A stretch of 64,000 nucleotides of DNA, taken from NCBI GenBank assembly GCA_963730735.1, contig CAVSSX010000007.1:434001-498000 (forward strand), in the 5' to 3' direction. Under the pieces are notes generated by a model, which worked only from the letters and a program-made list of their open reading frames with translations, was not told the origin of the DNA and ran no database searches. How positions within the stretch are numbered: the stretch's first letter is position 1; each line of letters opens with the position of its first letter. Shown here one piece after another: positions 32,144 through 43,374 of the stretch. The DNA is from CAVSSX01 sp963730735 (GTDB lineage Bacteria > Actinomycetota > Acidimicrobiia > Acidimicrobiales > RAAP-2). A program made the translations under genes and the position numbers.

Positions 32144-33031
32144 GTGCACTCGGGCAAGGTGCGCGACCTCTACGACGCCGGGGACGACCGCCTCTTGATG
32201 GTGGCGTCGGACCGGATCTCGGCCTACGACGTGATCATGGCCGAGCCCATCCCGGACAAGGGCCGGGTGCTGACGGCCATGACCGACTTCTGGTGCGCCG
32301 AGGTGGCCGACCTGGTGCCCGGGACCCTGCTGGCCACGGACCCCGAGGCCATCCTCGAGGCGGTGCCCGGCGCGGCGTCGATCCCGGGGTTCGCCGGCCG
32401 GTCGATGCTGGTCCGCCGGGCCGAGATGGTGCCCATCGAGTGCATCGTGCGGGGGTACCTGGCCGGCCAGGCCTACCAGGAGTACGAGGCCCGGGGCACG
32501 GTCCACGGCACCCGGCTGGCGCCCGGGCTCCGACTGGCCGACCGCCTGCCCGAGCCCATGTTCACCCCGTCGACCAAGGCCACCGAGGGCCACGACGAGA
32601 ACATCGACTTCGCCCGGGCCGTGGCGCTGGTCGGGGCCGAGCTCGCCGAGCAGGCCCGCGAGCTGTGCCTGGCCGTCTACGCCCGGGCGGCCGCCCTGGC
32701 CGAGGCGGCCGGCTTCATCCTGGCCGACACCAAATTCGAGCTCGGCCTGGTCGACGGGCGGCTGTCGCTGTGCGACGAGGTGGTCACGCCCGACTCCTCG
32801 CGTCTGTGGCCGTCGGGCGAGGTCGTCCCGGGCACCACGCCGCCGGCGTTCGACAAGCAGCCCCTGCGGGACTGGCTCGATGCCCAGGACTGGGACCGCC
32901 GGCCGCCCCCGCCCCGGCTGCCCGAGGACGTGGTGGCGGCGACCACGCAGCGCTACACCGCCGCCTACGAGCGGGTCACCGGGCGCTCCCTGGCCGACTG
33001 GTACGGTGCCGAAATGGGTCAGCGGCGATGA
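32144..33031 (+). CDS. purC: SAICAR synthetase (start uncertain)
   Basis: A 295-residue enzyme condensing CAIR with aspartate. SGKVRDLYDAGDDRLLMVAS and SDRISAYDVIM open it; PIECIVRGYLAGQAYQEY and ADTKFELGLVDGRL follow as the family signatures. The only in-frame start is the GTG at 32144, which leaves two residues before SGKVRD; family members usually have about a dozen. The in-frame upstream DERAALARV looks like that missing segment, and an out-of-frame ATG at 32121 overlaps the purB stop. A lost or gained base near 32121 would explain this. Confidence 0.93.
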   Translation: MHSGKVRDLYDAGDDRLLMVASDRISAYDVIMAEPIPDKGRVLTAMTDFWCAEVADLVPGTLLATDPEAILEAVPGAASIPGFAGRSMLVRRAEMVPIECIVRGYLAGQAYQEYEARGTVHGTRLAPGLRLADRLPEPMFTPSTKATEGHDENIDFARAVALVGAELAEQARELCLAVYARAAALAEAAGFILADTKFELGLVDGRLSLCDEVVTPDSSRLWPSGEVVPGTTPPAFDKQPLRDWLDAQDWDRRPPPPRLPEDVVAATTQRYTAAYERVTGRSLADWYGAEMGQRR

Positions 33032-33294
33032 GATTCCGGGCGACGGTGGACGTCCAGCTGCGACCGGGGATCGCCGATCCCGAGGGGGCCACGATCGAGC
33101 GGGCGCTGCCCGCCCTCGGCTTCACCGAGGTCGAGCGGGTCCGCTCCGGACGCTCGTTCCAGTTCGACCTGGAGGCCGAGGACGAGGCCGGGGCCCGGAC
33201 CCGGGCCGAGGAGGTGGCCCACCGGCTGCTGGCCAACCCGGTCATCGAGGAGAGCCGGCTCGACCTGGTGGCCCTCGACCCCGAGGGTCGCTGA
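33028..33294 (+). CDS. purS: Phosphoribosylformylglycinamidine synthase, PurS subunit
   Basis: An 88-residue subunit with the FRATVDVQLRPGIADPEGAT opening and KxGK-like packing typical of PurS, which holds PurQ and PurL together and channels ammonia between them. Its start overlaps the purC stop (ATGA) and its stop overlaps the purQ start by one base (TGATG). A separate PurS means the small, Gram-positive type of FGAM synthase, matching the short PurL at 35 kb. Confidence 0.95.
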   Translation: MRFRATVDVQLRPGIADPEGATIERALPALGFTEVERVRSGRSFQFDLEAEDEAGARTRAEEVAHRLLANPVIEESRLDLVALDPEGR

Positions 33295-33971
33295 TGGCGG
33301 CCCGGGTCGGGGTGGTGGTCTTCCCCGGCACCAACTGCGAGTACGACGTGATGACGGCGGTCGAGTGGCTGGGCGGTTCGGCCCGACCGGTCTGGCACGG
33401 TGACACCGGCCTGGGTGACATCGACGCCGTCGTCATTCCCGGGGGCTTCGCCCACGGCGACTACCTGCGCCCGGGCGCCCTGGCCCGGTTCTCGCCGGTC
33501 ATGGCGGCGGTGTCGTCCTTCGCCCGCGACGGCGGGCCGGTGGTCGGCATCTGCAACGGCTTCCAGGTCCTGACCGAGGCCGGGCTCCTGCCCGGGGCAC
33601 TCATCAAGAACCGCCGGCTGCGCTTCCTGTGCACCCCGGCCGACCTGGTGGTCGGCTCGTCGGGCTCGGTCCTCACCCGTGGCGTGCCCGTGGGCACGCG
33701 CCTGCGGCTGCCGATCAACCACTTCTCGGGGAGCTACACCTGCTCGGAGGACACCCTGCGTCAGCTGCGGGAGACCGACCGGATCGTCCTGCGCTACGCC
33801 GAGAACCCCAACGGGTCGGTGGGCGACATCGCCGGGATCGCCAACGAGGGTGGCAACGTGGTCGGGCTCATGCCCCACCCCGAACGGGCCAGCCACGAGC
33901 TGCTCGGATCGGTCGACGGTGCCGTGCTGCTCGGGGCCCTGTTGGGCGTCCCGGCGGCCAGCGCCGCCTAG
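33294..33971 (+). CDS. purQ: Phosphoribosylformylglycinamidine synthase, PurQ glutaminase subunit
   Basis: A 225-residue class I glutamine amidotransferase. The nucleophile is the Cys in GICNGFQVL, and the His-Glu pair is in MPHPERA. The opening VGVVVFPGTNCEYDV is PurQ-specific. It supplies ammonia to PurL. The co-directional run that starts at purA ends here; purL is separated by a minus-strand gene. Confidence 0.96.
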   Translation: MAARVGVVVFPGTNCEYDVMTAVEWLGGSARPVWHGDTGLGDIDAVVIPGGFAHGDYLRPGALARFSPVMAAVSSFARDGGPVVGICNGFQVLTEAGLLPGALIKNRRLRFLCTPADLVVGSSGSVLTRGVPVGTRLRLPINHFSGSYTCSEDTLRQLRETDRIVLRYAENPNGSVGDIAGIANEGGNVVGLMPHPERASHELLGSVDGAVLLGALLGVPAASAA

Positions 33972-34007
33972 CGGCCCCGCCCGCTCGGGCGACGCCGCCC
34001 GGGCGCC

Positions 34008-34433
34008 TCAGCCCCGGGCCCTCGAGACACCGGCCTTCTGGAGCACGCTGGCGCTCACCCCGGCCGTGCGCCAGGTGCCGTAGCTGATGCCCTTGCGCTC
34101 GCCGTAGTCCTTGGCCACCTTCACGAACTGCTTCTCGAGGTCCGACAGGTCCTGCACGTCGCCGGTCTTGGTCCGCTCGTCCTGCAGGTCCTTCTTCTGC
34201 TGGAGGAGGTGGAGCCGGGTCAGCGGGTCGGCCGTCTCCAGCTGCGCCTCGATCGCCGCCAGCTTGCGGTCGATGGAGGCCGGCGTGCGCTTGCGTCCCC
34301 GCTTGGGCCGCGACGACTCCAATGCCTCGAGGTAGCGGCGGACCGACAGACCTTCTTCGCGGCCCTTGGCCAGCGCGGCCTTGTGCTCGCTGCTCATCGA
34401 TCGACGGGCCGGCCGGGCTTTGGTGTTCGCCAT
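34008..34433 (-). CDS. Hypothetical charged, coiled-coil protein
   Basis: A 141-residue basic/acidic protein without signal peptide or membrane segment. Residues 13-50 are Lys/Arg-rich, followed by a predicted coiled coil (IDRKLAAIEAQLE and LHLLQQKKDLQDE) and a C-terminal TWRTAGVSASVLQKAGVSR. The last motif recalls a class of small actinobacterial proteins of unknown function with an AGV-x-x-x-VL-x-x-AGI end, possibly DNA-binding; I cannot assign a role. Start ATG at 34433 with AAGGAG upstream, and a good promoter lies further up. It interrupts the purine cluster. Confidence 0.75.
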   Translation of the reverse strand: MANTKARPARRSMSSEHKAALAKGREEGLSVRRYLEALESSRPKRGRKRTPASIDRKLAAIEAQLETADPLTRLHLLQQKKDLQDERTKTGDVQDLSDLEKQFVKVAKDYGERKGISYGTWRTAGVSASVLQKAGVSRARG

Positions 34434-34466
34434 AACGCTTTCTCCTTCTGTGTGCTGCGGCTCGTA

Positions 34467-34496
34467 ACTATAGACACGAATTGGGTCGTTGGTCAT
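34467..34496 (-). promoter_or_regulatory. Sigma-70-type promoter for the coiled-coil gene
   Basis: On the minus strand, ATGACC (34496-34491) and TATAGT (34472-34467) are separated by 18 nt, matching TTGACA/TATAAT at 4/6 and 5/6. The -10 box lies about 33 nt upstream of the gene start, in a locally AT-richer stretch. Confidence 0.55.
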
Positions 34497-35031
34497 TTCG
34501 GGGTTTTTGCATTCGACGCGTGATTTTCGAACTCCCGTCACAGGCTATCGGGGGCCGGCGCTGGGGATTGCATATCGCCAAAAGTGCTCCGCCGGGCCCT
34601 CCCGGCCTCGGCCGATCGTCCCCGGGATCCCCTGTCGGCGGGCAATTCCCGGTATCCGGGCTCGGTGTTCCAGGCAAATGCGTCCGCAGTTGCCCAGAGC
34701 CCTTCGACGGGGGTCCCCCCGGTCCCGGGTGGGCCCTCTGGGTCGGAAGCCGCAGGTCAGACCGGAGCCCCAGCCGCTCTGTGGGTCAGGGATTGACGCC
34801 GGAGAGGCGACAATGCGATGGCCTCGGGTTTCCCCTACCCATCCGGCCCACAGTTGGGCGGAAATTGGGAAGAGAGGACGGCACCCACCGATGGCAAAGG
34901 CCACAAGGACCGGGCGTGGGTTGGGTGACATGCCGACCTGGTCGAACGCCATCACCGACCACCACGTTGCCGGTCCCACCGGTCGCCGAGCAGGTCCCGG
35001 GCGCCATGCCGTCGCCACTACGGTGTCGACC
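34497..35031. other. Long leader region upstream of purL, no gene seen
   Basis: About 535 nt between the divergent coiled-coil gene and purL. The purL frame is open through it, but the translation lacks family similarity. No purine riboswitch core is recognisable. An in-frame ATG at 34810 after GGAGAGG would add over 70 residues unlike other PurL proteins. Confidence 0.45.
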
Positions 35032-37329
<2,298 letters not shown>

Positions 37330-37348
37330 GCCGGCGTCGCTCGGAGGG

Positions 37349-38191
37349 TCAGCCCGGGCGACGCTGCGCCAGGCGGTCCAGCAGCTGGTCGGCGACCTTG
37401 AGGTCGCCTCGACCCGTGCCCACCGTGAGGTCGGGCTTCACCGTCCCGTGGTGGTCCGAACCGCCGGTCGGCACCAGGTCGAAGCGCTTGGCCAACTCGG
37501 CCAGTCCCACCCGCTCGTCGTGCGAGTAGCGGCCGTAGTAGCACTCGAGTCCCTGCAGGCCGGCGTCGGCCAGCTCGCCGACCGCCGCCGCCAGGTCGGG
37601 ACGGTCGAGGTCCAGCGTGAGCGGATGGGCCAGCACGGCCACCCCGCCCGAGGCGGAGGCCAGGGCGGCGATCTCGGCCGGGTTGACCCGGGCCTTCTCC
37701 ACGTAGCCGGGGCGACCGTCGGCCAGGAACCGGTCGAAGGCCTCGGGCACCGACTCGACCGCCCCGTGCCGGACGAGCACGGCGGCGAAGTGGGGCCGGC
37801 CGGCGCTGTCCTCGCCGGCGGCCTCGGCGACCACCTCGTCGTAGGTCAGCGGCAGGCCCAGGGCCTCGAGTCGGGCCGCCATGGTGCGGTTGCGGGCCAC
37901 CCGGTCCTGGCGCAGCCGCACCAGCTCGTCCTGGAGCGGTCCCTCCCCGTCGTCGACGAAGTAGACCAGGACGTGGATGCTCCGGCCGGCGTAGGCGCAG
38001 GACACTTCGCAGCCGGCCACCAGCTCGACCCCGAGCTCGCCCGCCCGGCGCCGGGCGGCGGCCAGGCCGCCCAGGGTGTCGTGGTCGGTGAGGGCGAACG
38101 CCCGGCACCCGGCCCGGGCGGCCAGCTCGGCCACGCGCTCGGGCGCGTCGGTGCCATCGGAGGCCGTGGAGTGGGTGTGCAGGTCGATCAC
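37349..38191 (-). CDS. PHP-domain metal-dependent phosphoesterase
   Basis: A 280-residue PHP protein of the YciV/TrpH-like group. Metal ligands are visible in IDLHTHSTASDGT, LTDHDTLGG, the GCEVSC acidic residue, VAVLAHPLTLD and TGGSDHHGT. Family members hydrolyse nucleoside 3',5'-bisphosphates, short RNA or other phosphoesters; the substrate here is unknown. GTG start at 38191 places the first metal motif at residue 3, as usual. It is divergent from purF. Confidence 0.85.
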   Translation of the reverse strand: MIDLHTHSTASDGTDAPERVAELAARAGCRAFALTDHDTLGGLAAARRRAGELGVELVAGCEVSCAYAGRSIHVLVYFVDDGEGPLQDELVRLRQDRVARNRTMAARLEALGLPLTYDEVVAEAAGEDSAGRPHFAAVLVRHGAVESVPEAFDRFLADGRPGYVEKARVNPAEIAALASASGGVAVLAHPLTLDLDRPDLAAAVGELADAGLQGLECYYGRYSHDERVGLAELAKRFDLVPTGGSDHHGTVKPDLTVGTGRGDLKVADQLLDRLAQRRPG

Positions 38192-38391
38192 CGGAGCCGA
38201 CGTTACCGTTCGGCTCCCGGGGGGCGGCCCTAGGATGGACAGCGGATCGGGGCGCCGTCGGCCGAATTGCGGTCGTCGACGCCTGTGCGAGACTGGGTCC
38301 GACAGGGCGTTGCCGGCCGGGAGCAGCCGGTGACGGGCCGATCGTGCCGACGTGCCACGGACGGGAGAGCAGTGGGGCAGAGGGCCGGAGT

Positions 38392-39909
38392 GTGAAGGAA
38401 GCCTGCGGGGTCTTCGGGATCTACGCACCGGGTCGGGGCGCAGCCCAGCTCACGTTCGACGGGATCTACGCACTCCAGCACCGGGGCCAGGAGTCGGCCG
38501 GCATGGCCGTCAGCGACGGGGAGAGCATCACCGTCGTGAAGGACATGGGCCTGGTCACGGCGGTCTTCGACGAGCGCACCCTCTCGGGACTCCCCGGTCA
38601 CCTGGCCATCGGCCACACCCGGTACTCCACGCACGGGTCCTCGGACTGGATCAACGCCCAACCCGTCTACCGCCCGGTCGGGCGGGACGGCTTCGCCCTC
38701 GGGCACAACGGCAACCTGACCAACACCGACGTGCTGGCCAAGGAGGCCGGGATGCTCCCGGGCATGGTCACCTCCGACAGCGACCTGGTGGCCGAGCTCC
38801 TCTCCCAGGCCTATCCGGCCAGCTCGGATCCCTGGCGGACGCCGGGCACGCCGGGTGGCCGCGACGACCGGGCGGGCACGTCCGGCGACGACCTCCGCCG
38901 GGCCCTCCGCGAGGTGCTGCCGATGGTCGAGGGGGCGTTCTCCTTCGTCGTGCTCGACGCCGAGCACCTCTTCGGAGTGCGGGACCGGCACGGGTTCCGG
39001 CCGCTCTGCCTGGGCCGACTGGGACCAGCCGACGACCCCTCCGGCTGGGTGCTGGCCTCGGAGTCCCCGGCCCTCGACGTGATCGGGGCCACGTTCGTCC
39101 GGGAGCTCGAGCCGGGCGAGATGGTGATCATCGACGCCGACGGGGTGCGGTCCGAGCAGGTCTACCCGCCCGAGCAGGTCGAGTCGCACCTGTGCATCTT
39201 CGAGTTCGTCTACTTCGCCCGGCCCGACACCCGCCTCTACGGCAAGGAGGTGCACGGCACCCGCCGTCGCATGGGCGAGCTGCTGGCCGAGCAGGCACCG
39301 GTCGACGCCGACCTGGTGATGGGGGTGCCCGACTCGGGCGTGCCGGCGGCCGAGGGCTACGCCCGCCACAGCGGCATCCCCTACGGCCAGGGCCTGGTGA
39401 AGAACCGCTACATCGGCCGGACGTTCATCAATCCCGACCAGCAGGCCCGGGCCAACGGGGTGCGGCGCAAGCTCAACCCGCTGCGCGAGAACATCGCCGG
39501 CAAGCGCCTGATCGTGGTCGACGACTCCATCGTGCGGGGGACCACCACCCGGGCCCTGGTCGGCATGCTGCGCGACGCCGGGGCGCTCGAGATCCACCTG
39601 CGCATCTCGTCGCCGCCGTTCCGCTGGTCCTGCTTCTACGGCATCGACACGCCGAACCGCGACGAGCTGCTGGCGGCCACGATGACCCTGCCGCAGATGG
39701 AGCAGTACCTGAACGTCGACTCGTTGGCCTACATCAGCCTCGACAACCTGAAGCGGGCCATCGACGCGCCGGGGGCCGGGTTCTGCGACGCCTGCCTGAC
39801 CGGCAACTACCCCGTTGCCGTCTCGGTCGAGCTGCGGTCGGGCCCGGGGCAGGTCCACGACGACCTCGGGGCGCCGGTGGCCCTCCAGGCCGCCCTGCCC
39901 GGGGTGTGA
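38392..39909 (+). CDS. purF: Amidophosphoribosyltransferase
   Basis: A 505-residue enzyme for the first committed step of purine synthesis (PRPP plus glutamine to phosphoribosylamine). The start at GTG 38392 gives the short propeptide VKEA before Cys5, the N-terminal nucleophile exposed after cleavage. The PRPP loop is LIVVDDSIVRGTTT. Cysteines at HLCIFEF, WSCFYGID and FCDACLTG match the [4Fe-4S] ligands of the Bacillus-type oxygen-sensitive enzyme. It is followed by purM. Confidence 0.96.
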   Translation: MKEACGVFGIYAPGRGAAQLTFDGIYALQHRGQESAGMAVSDGESITVVKDMGLVTAVFDERTLSGLPGHLAIGHTRYSTHGSSDWINAQPVYRPVGRDGFALGHNGNLTNTDVLAKEAGMLPGMVTSDSDLVAELLSQAYPASSDPWRTPGTPGGRDDRAGTSGDDLRRALREVLPMVEGAFSFVVLDAEHLFGVRDRHGFRPLCLGRLGPADDPSGWVLASESPALDVIGATFVRELEPGEMVIIDADGVRSEQVYPPEQVESHLCIFEFVYFARPDTRLYGKEVHGTRRRMGELLAEQAPVDADLVMGVPDSGVPAAEGYARHSGIPYGQGLVKNRYIGRTFINPDQQARANGVRRKLNPLRENIAGKRLIVVDDSIVRGTTTRALVGMLRDAGALEIHLRISSPPFRWSCFYGIDTPNRDELLAATMTLPQMEQYLNVDSLAYISLDNLKRAIDAPGAGFCDACLTGNYPVAVSVELRSGPGQVHDDLGAPVALQAALPGV

Positions 39910-39943
39910 ACCGGGGCATGGGCCGACCCGACCGGCGGCGACC

Positions 39944-40994
39944 GTGAGCGGCCCCGGGGGTGCCACCTACGCCGGCGCCGGCGTCGACATCGCCGCCGGC
40001 GACGCGGCGGTCGAGCGGATCAAGGGCGTCGTGGCCTCGACCGCCCGCGACGGCGTGCTCGGGGGCATCGGCGGCTTCGGCGGCCTCTTCGCCCTCGACA
40101 CCGAGCGGCACCGGTCGACCGGTGCTGGTCTCGTCGACCGACGGCGTGGGCACCAAGCTCCTGGTGGCCCGGATGACCGGCCGCTACGACACCGTCGGCA
40201 TCGACCTGGTGGCCATGTGCGTGGACGACCTCGTGTGCTGCGGGGCCGAGCCCCTCTTCCTCCTCGACTACCTGGCCGTGGGTCGCCTCGACCCGGTCCA
40301 GGTCGAGGCGGTGGTCGGCGGGGTGGCCGCCGGCTGCCGGCTGGCCGGGTGCGCCCTGCTCGGCGGGGAGACGGCCGAGCATCCCGGGGCCATGGCCGAC
40401 GACGACCTCGACATCGCCGGCTTCGCCGTGGGCGTGGTCGACCGCCAGGCGCTGCTCGGCCCCGAGCGGGTGGGCGGTGACGACGTGCTGCTCGGGCTGC
40501 CCTCGCCGGGGCTCCGGTCCAACGGCTACACCCTGGCCCGCCACGTCCTGCTGGAGCGGGCCGGGCGGTCGCTCGACGAGCCGGCGTGGCCCGGGAGCGA
40601 CGCCACCCTGGCCGACGAGCTGCTCCGGCCCTCGGTGATCTACGCCCCGGCGGTGCTGGCGGCGCTCGAGGCGGCTCCCGGCGCCGTCCACGCCTGCGCC
40701 CACATCACCGGTGGGGGCGTGCCCGGGAACCTGTCCCGGTCCCTGCCGCCGACCCACGACGCGGTGCTCGACCGGACGGCCTGGCCCGTGCCCCGGATCT
40801 TCGACGAGATCCGGCGCCTCGGGGATGTGGCGCCGGCCGAGATGGACCGGGTCTTCAACCTCGGTCTGGGCATGGTGCTGGTGGTCGACCCCGCCGGCCT
40901 CGATGCCGTCCGCTCGGCGCTGGCCGAGCACGGCCACGAGAGCCGGCTCGTCGGCCACCTCGAGCCGGGGTCGGGGGAGGTGCGCTACCGATGA
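39944..40994 (+). CDS. purM: Phosphoribosylformylglycinamidine cyclo-ligase (frame broken near 40115)
   Basis: AIR synthetase. The first frame from GTG 39944 gives ATYAGAGVDIAAGDAAVERI, then GGIGGFGGLFALD, the family N-terminus. Near 40111-40118 it jumps to the next frame, which continues with PVLVSSTDGVGTKLLVARM, LLGGETAEHPG and HITGGGVPGNLSR to a normal end. Removing one base (for example a T in ACCGGTCGACC) restores about 349 residues, the expected length. Probably a sequence error, since the rest is well conserved. Its stop overlaps the pyrE start (ATGA). Confidence 0.93.
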
Positions 40995-41566
40995 GCGACG
41001 GCGCCGACCTGCCGGCCACCGACCACGAGGCCCTCCGGCACCACCTGCTCGAGCACTCGGTGCGCCGGGGCGACTTCGTGCTCAAGTCGGGCCGGCGGAG
41101 CTCGTGGTTCATCGACTCCAAGCAGACGGTGTGTCGACCCGAGGCCATGCTCCTGGTGGCCGACGCCGTGCTGTCGCTGGTGCCGCCCGAGGCCACGGCG
41201 ATCGGCGGCCTCACCATGGGAGCCGACCCGGTGGCCTTCATCACCGCCGGGGTGGCGGCCCTCCGGGGCCGGCCGCTCAAGGCCTTCAGCGTTCGCAAGG
41301 AGGCCAAGGACCACGGCGGCGGCGGGCGCATCGCCGGGGCCCTCGACCCGGGTGATCTGGTGGTGGTCACCGAGGACACCGTGACCCGGGGCACCTCGCT
41401 CCTCGAGGCGGCCAGGGCGGTGCGCGACGCCGGTGCCCAGCCGATCCTCCTGGTGGCGGTGGTCGACCGGGGTGGAACGGCGGCGGCCATGGCCGAGGCC
41501 GAGGGGCTCGAGTTCCGGGCGGTCCTCACCGCACCGGACCTCGGGTTCGACTACGAGGGCGGCTGA
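40991..41566 (+). CDS. pyrE: Orotate phosphoribosyltransferase
   Basis: A 191-residue type I phosphoribosyltransferase converting orotate and PRPP to OMP. The GDFVLKSGRRSSWFIDSK opening is typical of OPRTases (F-x-L-x-S-G), with AFSVRKEAKDHGGGGRIAG as the catalytic flexible loop and VVVTEDTVTRGTS as the PRPP loop. Coupled to purM by an ATGA overlap, linking pyrimidine and purine synthesis. Its 3' end overlaps the convergent DinB-like gene by 16 nt. Confidence 0.92.
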   Translation: MSDGADLPATDHEALRHHLLEHSVRRGDFVLKSGRRSSWFIDSKQTVCRPEAMLLVADAVLSLVPPEATAIGGLTMGADPVAFITAGVAALRGRPLKAFSVRKEAKDHGGGGRIAGALDPGDLVVVTEDTVTRGTSLLEAARAVRDAGAQPILLVAVVDRGGTAAAMAEAEGLEFRAVLTAPDLGFDYEGG

Positions 41567-42186
41567 CCCTCGTCGAGGAGGGTCTGGAGGTCGACCACGT
41601 GGTGGTGCACCTCGTGGGCCAACAGACGACGGCAGTCGAGCGGATCGAGGCGGCCCCGCTCGTCGCTCGACAGCGCCAGGCCGGGTCGGTCGCCGACCAC
41701 GGCCAGGGCGGCGAACCAGTCACCGGTGGCCCGTTCGAGCGACCAGAGGGCGGCCAGCGGCGCCACGGCGTCGTAGTGGCGGACCCGGGCCAGCTCGTCC
41801 TGGTCGTAGGGGGTGAACCCGCCGTCGCCGCCGGCCAGGCCGACCAGCCGCTCGGCCCAGATCCGCAGGTTGTCGGCCGTGTGGAGGAGGTAGCCGACGC
41901 TCGACCAGCGGGCGGGGTCCCCTTCCGGCTGGCCGGCCGCCGGCGCCGGGAGGCCGCGCTGGCTGAAGAGGGCGGCCACCCGGTCGGGCGCGCCCCGCAC
42001 CAGGGCGTCGGCCCCGTCGCCGTTGATGTCCCAGGCGAAGCTGCAGCCCCGACAGGGGTCGCCGTAGGTGTCGGCGCCCCAGGTATTGGCGCCGACCGGT
42101 GCCGACCGCCCGTCGTCGGCATCCCGCCCGCCACCGTCCCGCCCGCCACCGTCCCGCCCGCCCCCGTCCCGCTCGACGGGGCTCAC
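41551..42186 (-). CDS. DinB-like four-helix protein with N-terminal Gly/Asp-rich repeat
   Basis: A 211-residue protein. After a repetitive N-terminus comes NTWGADTYGDPCRGCSFAWD with two cysteines. Helices with histidines follow: LLHTADNLRIWAERL, VRHYDAVAPLAALW and HEVHHHVVDLQTLL. The three-histidine arrangement over four helices fits the DinB/mycothiol-dependent metalloenzyme superfamily. Function unknown; family members include thiol transferases and maleylpyruvate isomerase. The GTG start at 42186 overlaps the stop of the upstream serine hydrolase gene (GTGA), so the two form an operon. Confidence 0.72.
   Translation of the reverse strand: MSPVERDGGGRDGGGRDGGGRDADDGRSAPVGANTWGADTYGDPCRGCSFAWDINGDGADALVRGAPDRVAALFSQRGLPAPAAGQPEGDPARWSSVGYLLHTADNLRIWAERLVGLAGGDGGFTPYDQDELARVRHYDAVAPLAALWSLERATGDWFAALAVVGDRPGLALSSDERGRLDPLDCRRLLAHEVHHHVVDLQTLLDEGQPPS
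41565..41584. terminator. Small hairpin at the pyrE / DinB-like gene junction
   Basis: Arms GACCCTC (41565-41571) and GAGGGTC (41578-41584) with a 6-nt loop, starting in the pyrE stop codon. It lies inside the end of the convergent gene, so its use as terminator is uncertain. Confidence 0.4.
42123..42167 (-). repeat. In-frame 15-bp tandem repeat, three copies
   Basis: Three copies of CCCGCCCGCCACCGT (the last with one mismatch) encode successive D-G-G-G-R units at the N-terminus of the DinB-like protein. It is likely a slippage-prone disordered linker. Confidence 0.85.
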
Positions 42187-43280
42187 GCGAAGGCCTCGAT
42201 CACCGCCGCCCGCCAGCGGGCGAGGTCGGGTGAGTGCTCGGTCGGCGTCCGGCCGAGCCGGACCACCACGAGGTCGAGCGCCGGACAGACGTCGATGGAC
42301 TGCCCCTCGTGGCCCGAAGCCCAGAACGTGCCGAACCGGTCGCCGGTCACCCACCAGTGCGAGCCGTAGAGGTCCCCGTCGTCGGGATCGACCGACCGGG
42401 CCCGACGGGCGTGGTCGACCCAGCCCGGCGGCAGGAGGCGTCGGCCCTCCCAGCAGCCGTCGCGCAGGTACCACAGGCCGAAACGGGCGTAGTCCCGGGC
42501 CGAGGCGTGGACGTACGACGCCGCCACCCAGGTCCCGGCGTCGTCGAAGGTCGGGGTGGCCGTGGTCATCCCGAGCGGCCCGAAGAGGCGGGTCTCGAGG
42601 AACTCCCGGTAGGGGTCGCCCGGGCCGAGCTCCCGGGCCACGATGCCCGAGACGATGTTGCTGGTGCCACTCGAATAGGAGAACCGCTCGCCGGGGGCGG
42701 CGGCCAGGGGTCGGTCGGCGGCGAAGGTCGCCATGTCGTCCTGGCCGGTGCCGAACAGCATCTGCAGGACGTCGGACGTCTCGGGGTCCACGTAGTCCTC
42801 GACGAAGGCCAGCCCGTCGCGCATGTCCAGCAGCTGCTGGAGGGTGATCGCCCGGCGGGGGTCACCCGGCGCCTGCCACTCGGGGACCGGTGCCGGGGCC
42901 TCCAGGTGGAGGCGGCCCTCGGCGACCAGCATGCCCACCACGGCGTGGAGCATGGACTTGGCCATCGACCACGACAGCACCGGGGTGTCGCGTACCACCG
43001 GGAGCCCGGGCCGGTCCCACTGGGGGAGCAGGCCGTCGTAGCGCTCGAACACCAGGACGCCGTGGTGGACGACGACCACGGCGTAGGTCTCGGCCAGGTC
43101 GCCCTCGGGGTCGAAGGCCCGGGCGACGAGGTCGTCGAGGTCGACGCCGTCGGCCAGCCCGCCGAGGGGCCAGTCCCGGGTCGGCCAGCTGGTCCCGTCG
43201 GGCTGGGCCGGCAGCGGCACCAACGGGGCGTCGGGCGGGGGGAGCAGGGGCGTCGAGGGCTCGGTCAAGGACCCGAGCAT
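42183..43280 (-). CDS. Serine hydrolase, class C beta-lactamase / NylB-like
   Basis: A 365-residue serine hydrolase with no signal peptide. Active-site motifs: S-M-A-K in LSWSMAKSML (nucleophile Ser and general-base Lys), Tyr in FSYSSGTSN, and GHEGQS in the KTG position. The SMAK and YSSGTSN wording resembles the 6-aminohexanoate-dimer hydrolase (NylB) branch and related esterases more than true beta-lactamases. The natural substrate is unknown. Start ATG at 43280. It is translationally coupled to the DinB-like gene downstream. Confidence 0.85.
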   Translation of the reverse strand: MLGSLTEPSTPLLPPPDAPLVPLPAQPDGTSWPTRDWPLGGLADGVDLDDLVARAFDPEGDLAETYAVVVVHHGVLVFERYDGLLPQWDRPGLPVVRDTPVLSWSMAKSMLHAVVGMLVAEGRLHLEAPAPVPEWQAPGDPRRAITLQQLLDMRDGLAFVEDYVDPETSDVLQMLFGTGQDDMATFAADRPLAAAPGERFSYSSGTSNIVSGIVARELGPGDPYREFLETRLFGPLGMTTATPTFDDAGTWVAASYVHASARDYARFGLWYLRDGCWEGRRLLPPGWVDHARRARSVDPDDGDLYGSHWWVTGDRFGTFWASGHEGQSIDVCPALDLVVVRLGRTPTEHSPDLARWRAAVIEAFA

Positions 43281-43374
43281 CGCGCGACGTCCCGGGCCGT
43301 CTTCATCGGGCGGAAATCTTGGACCCGTACCATGGGTCCACGAATCCGTCTGGCCGCTACGAGAGGAGACGCCC

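Noticed and set aside
34497..35031. Purine riboswitch or leader peptide before purL
   Set aside because: No recognisable aptamer core or conserved short frame; the region is long but featureless to me.
42118..42180. CRISPR-like or regulatory repeat array
   Set aside because: Contiguous 15-bp in-frame units without spacers, encoding a simple D-G-G-G-R linker.
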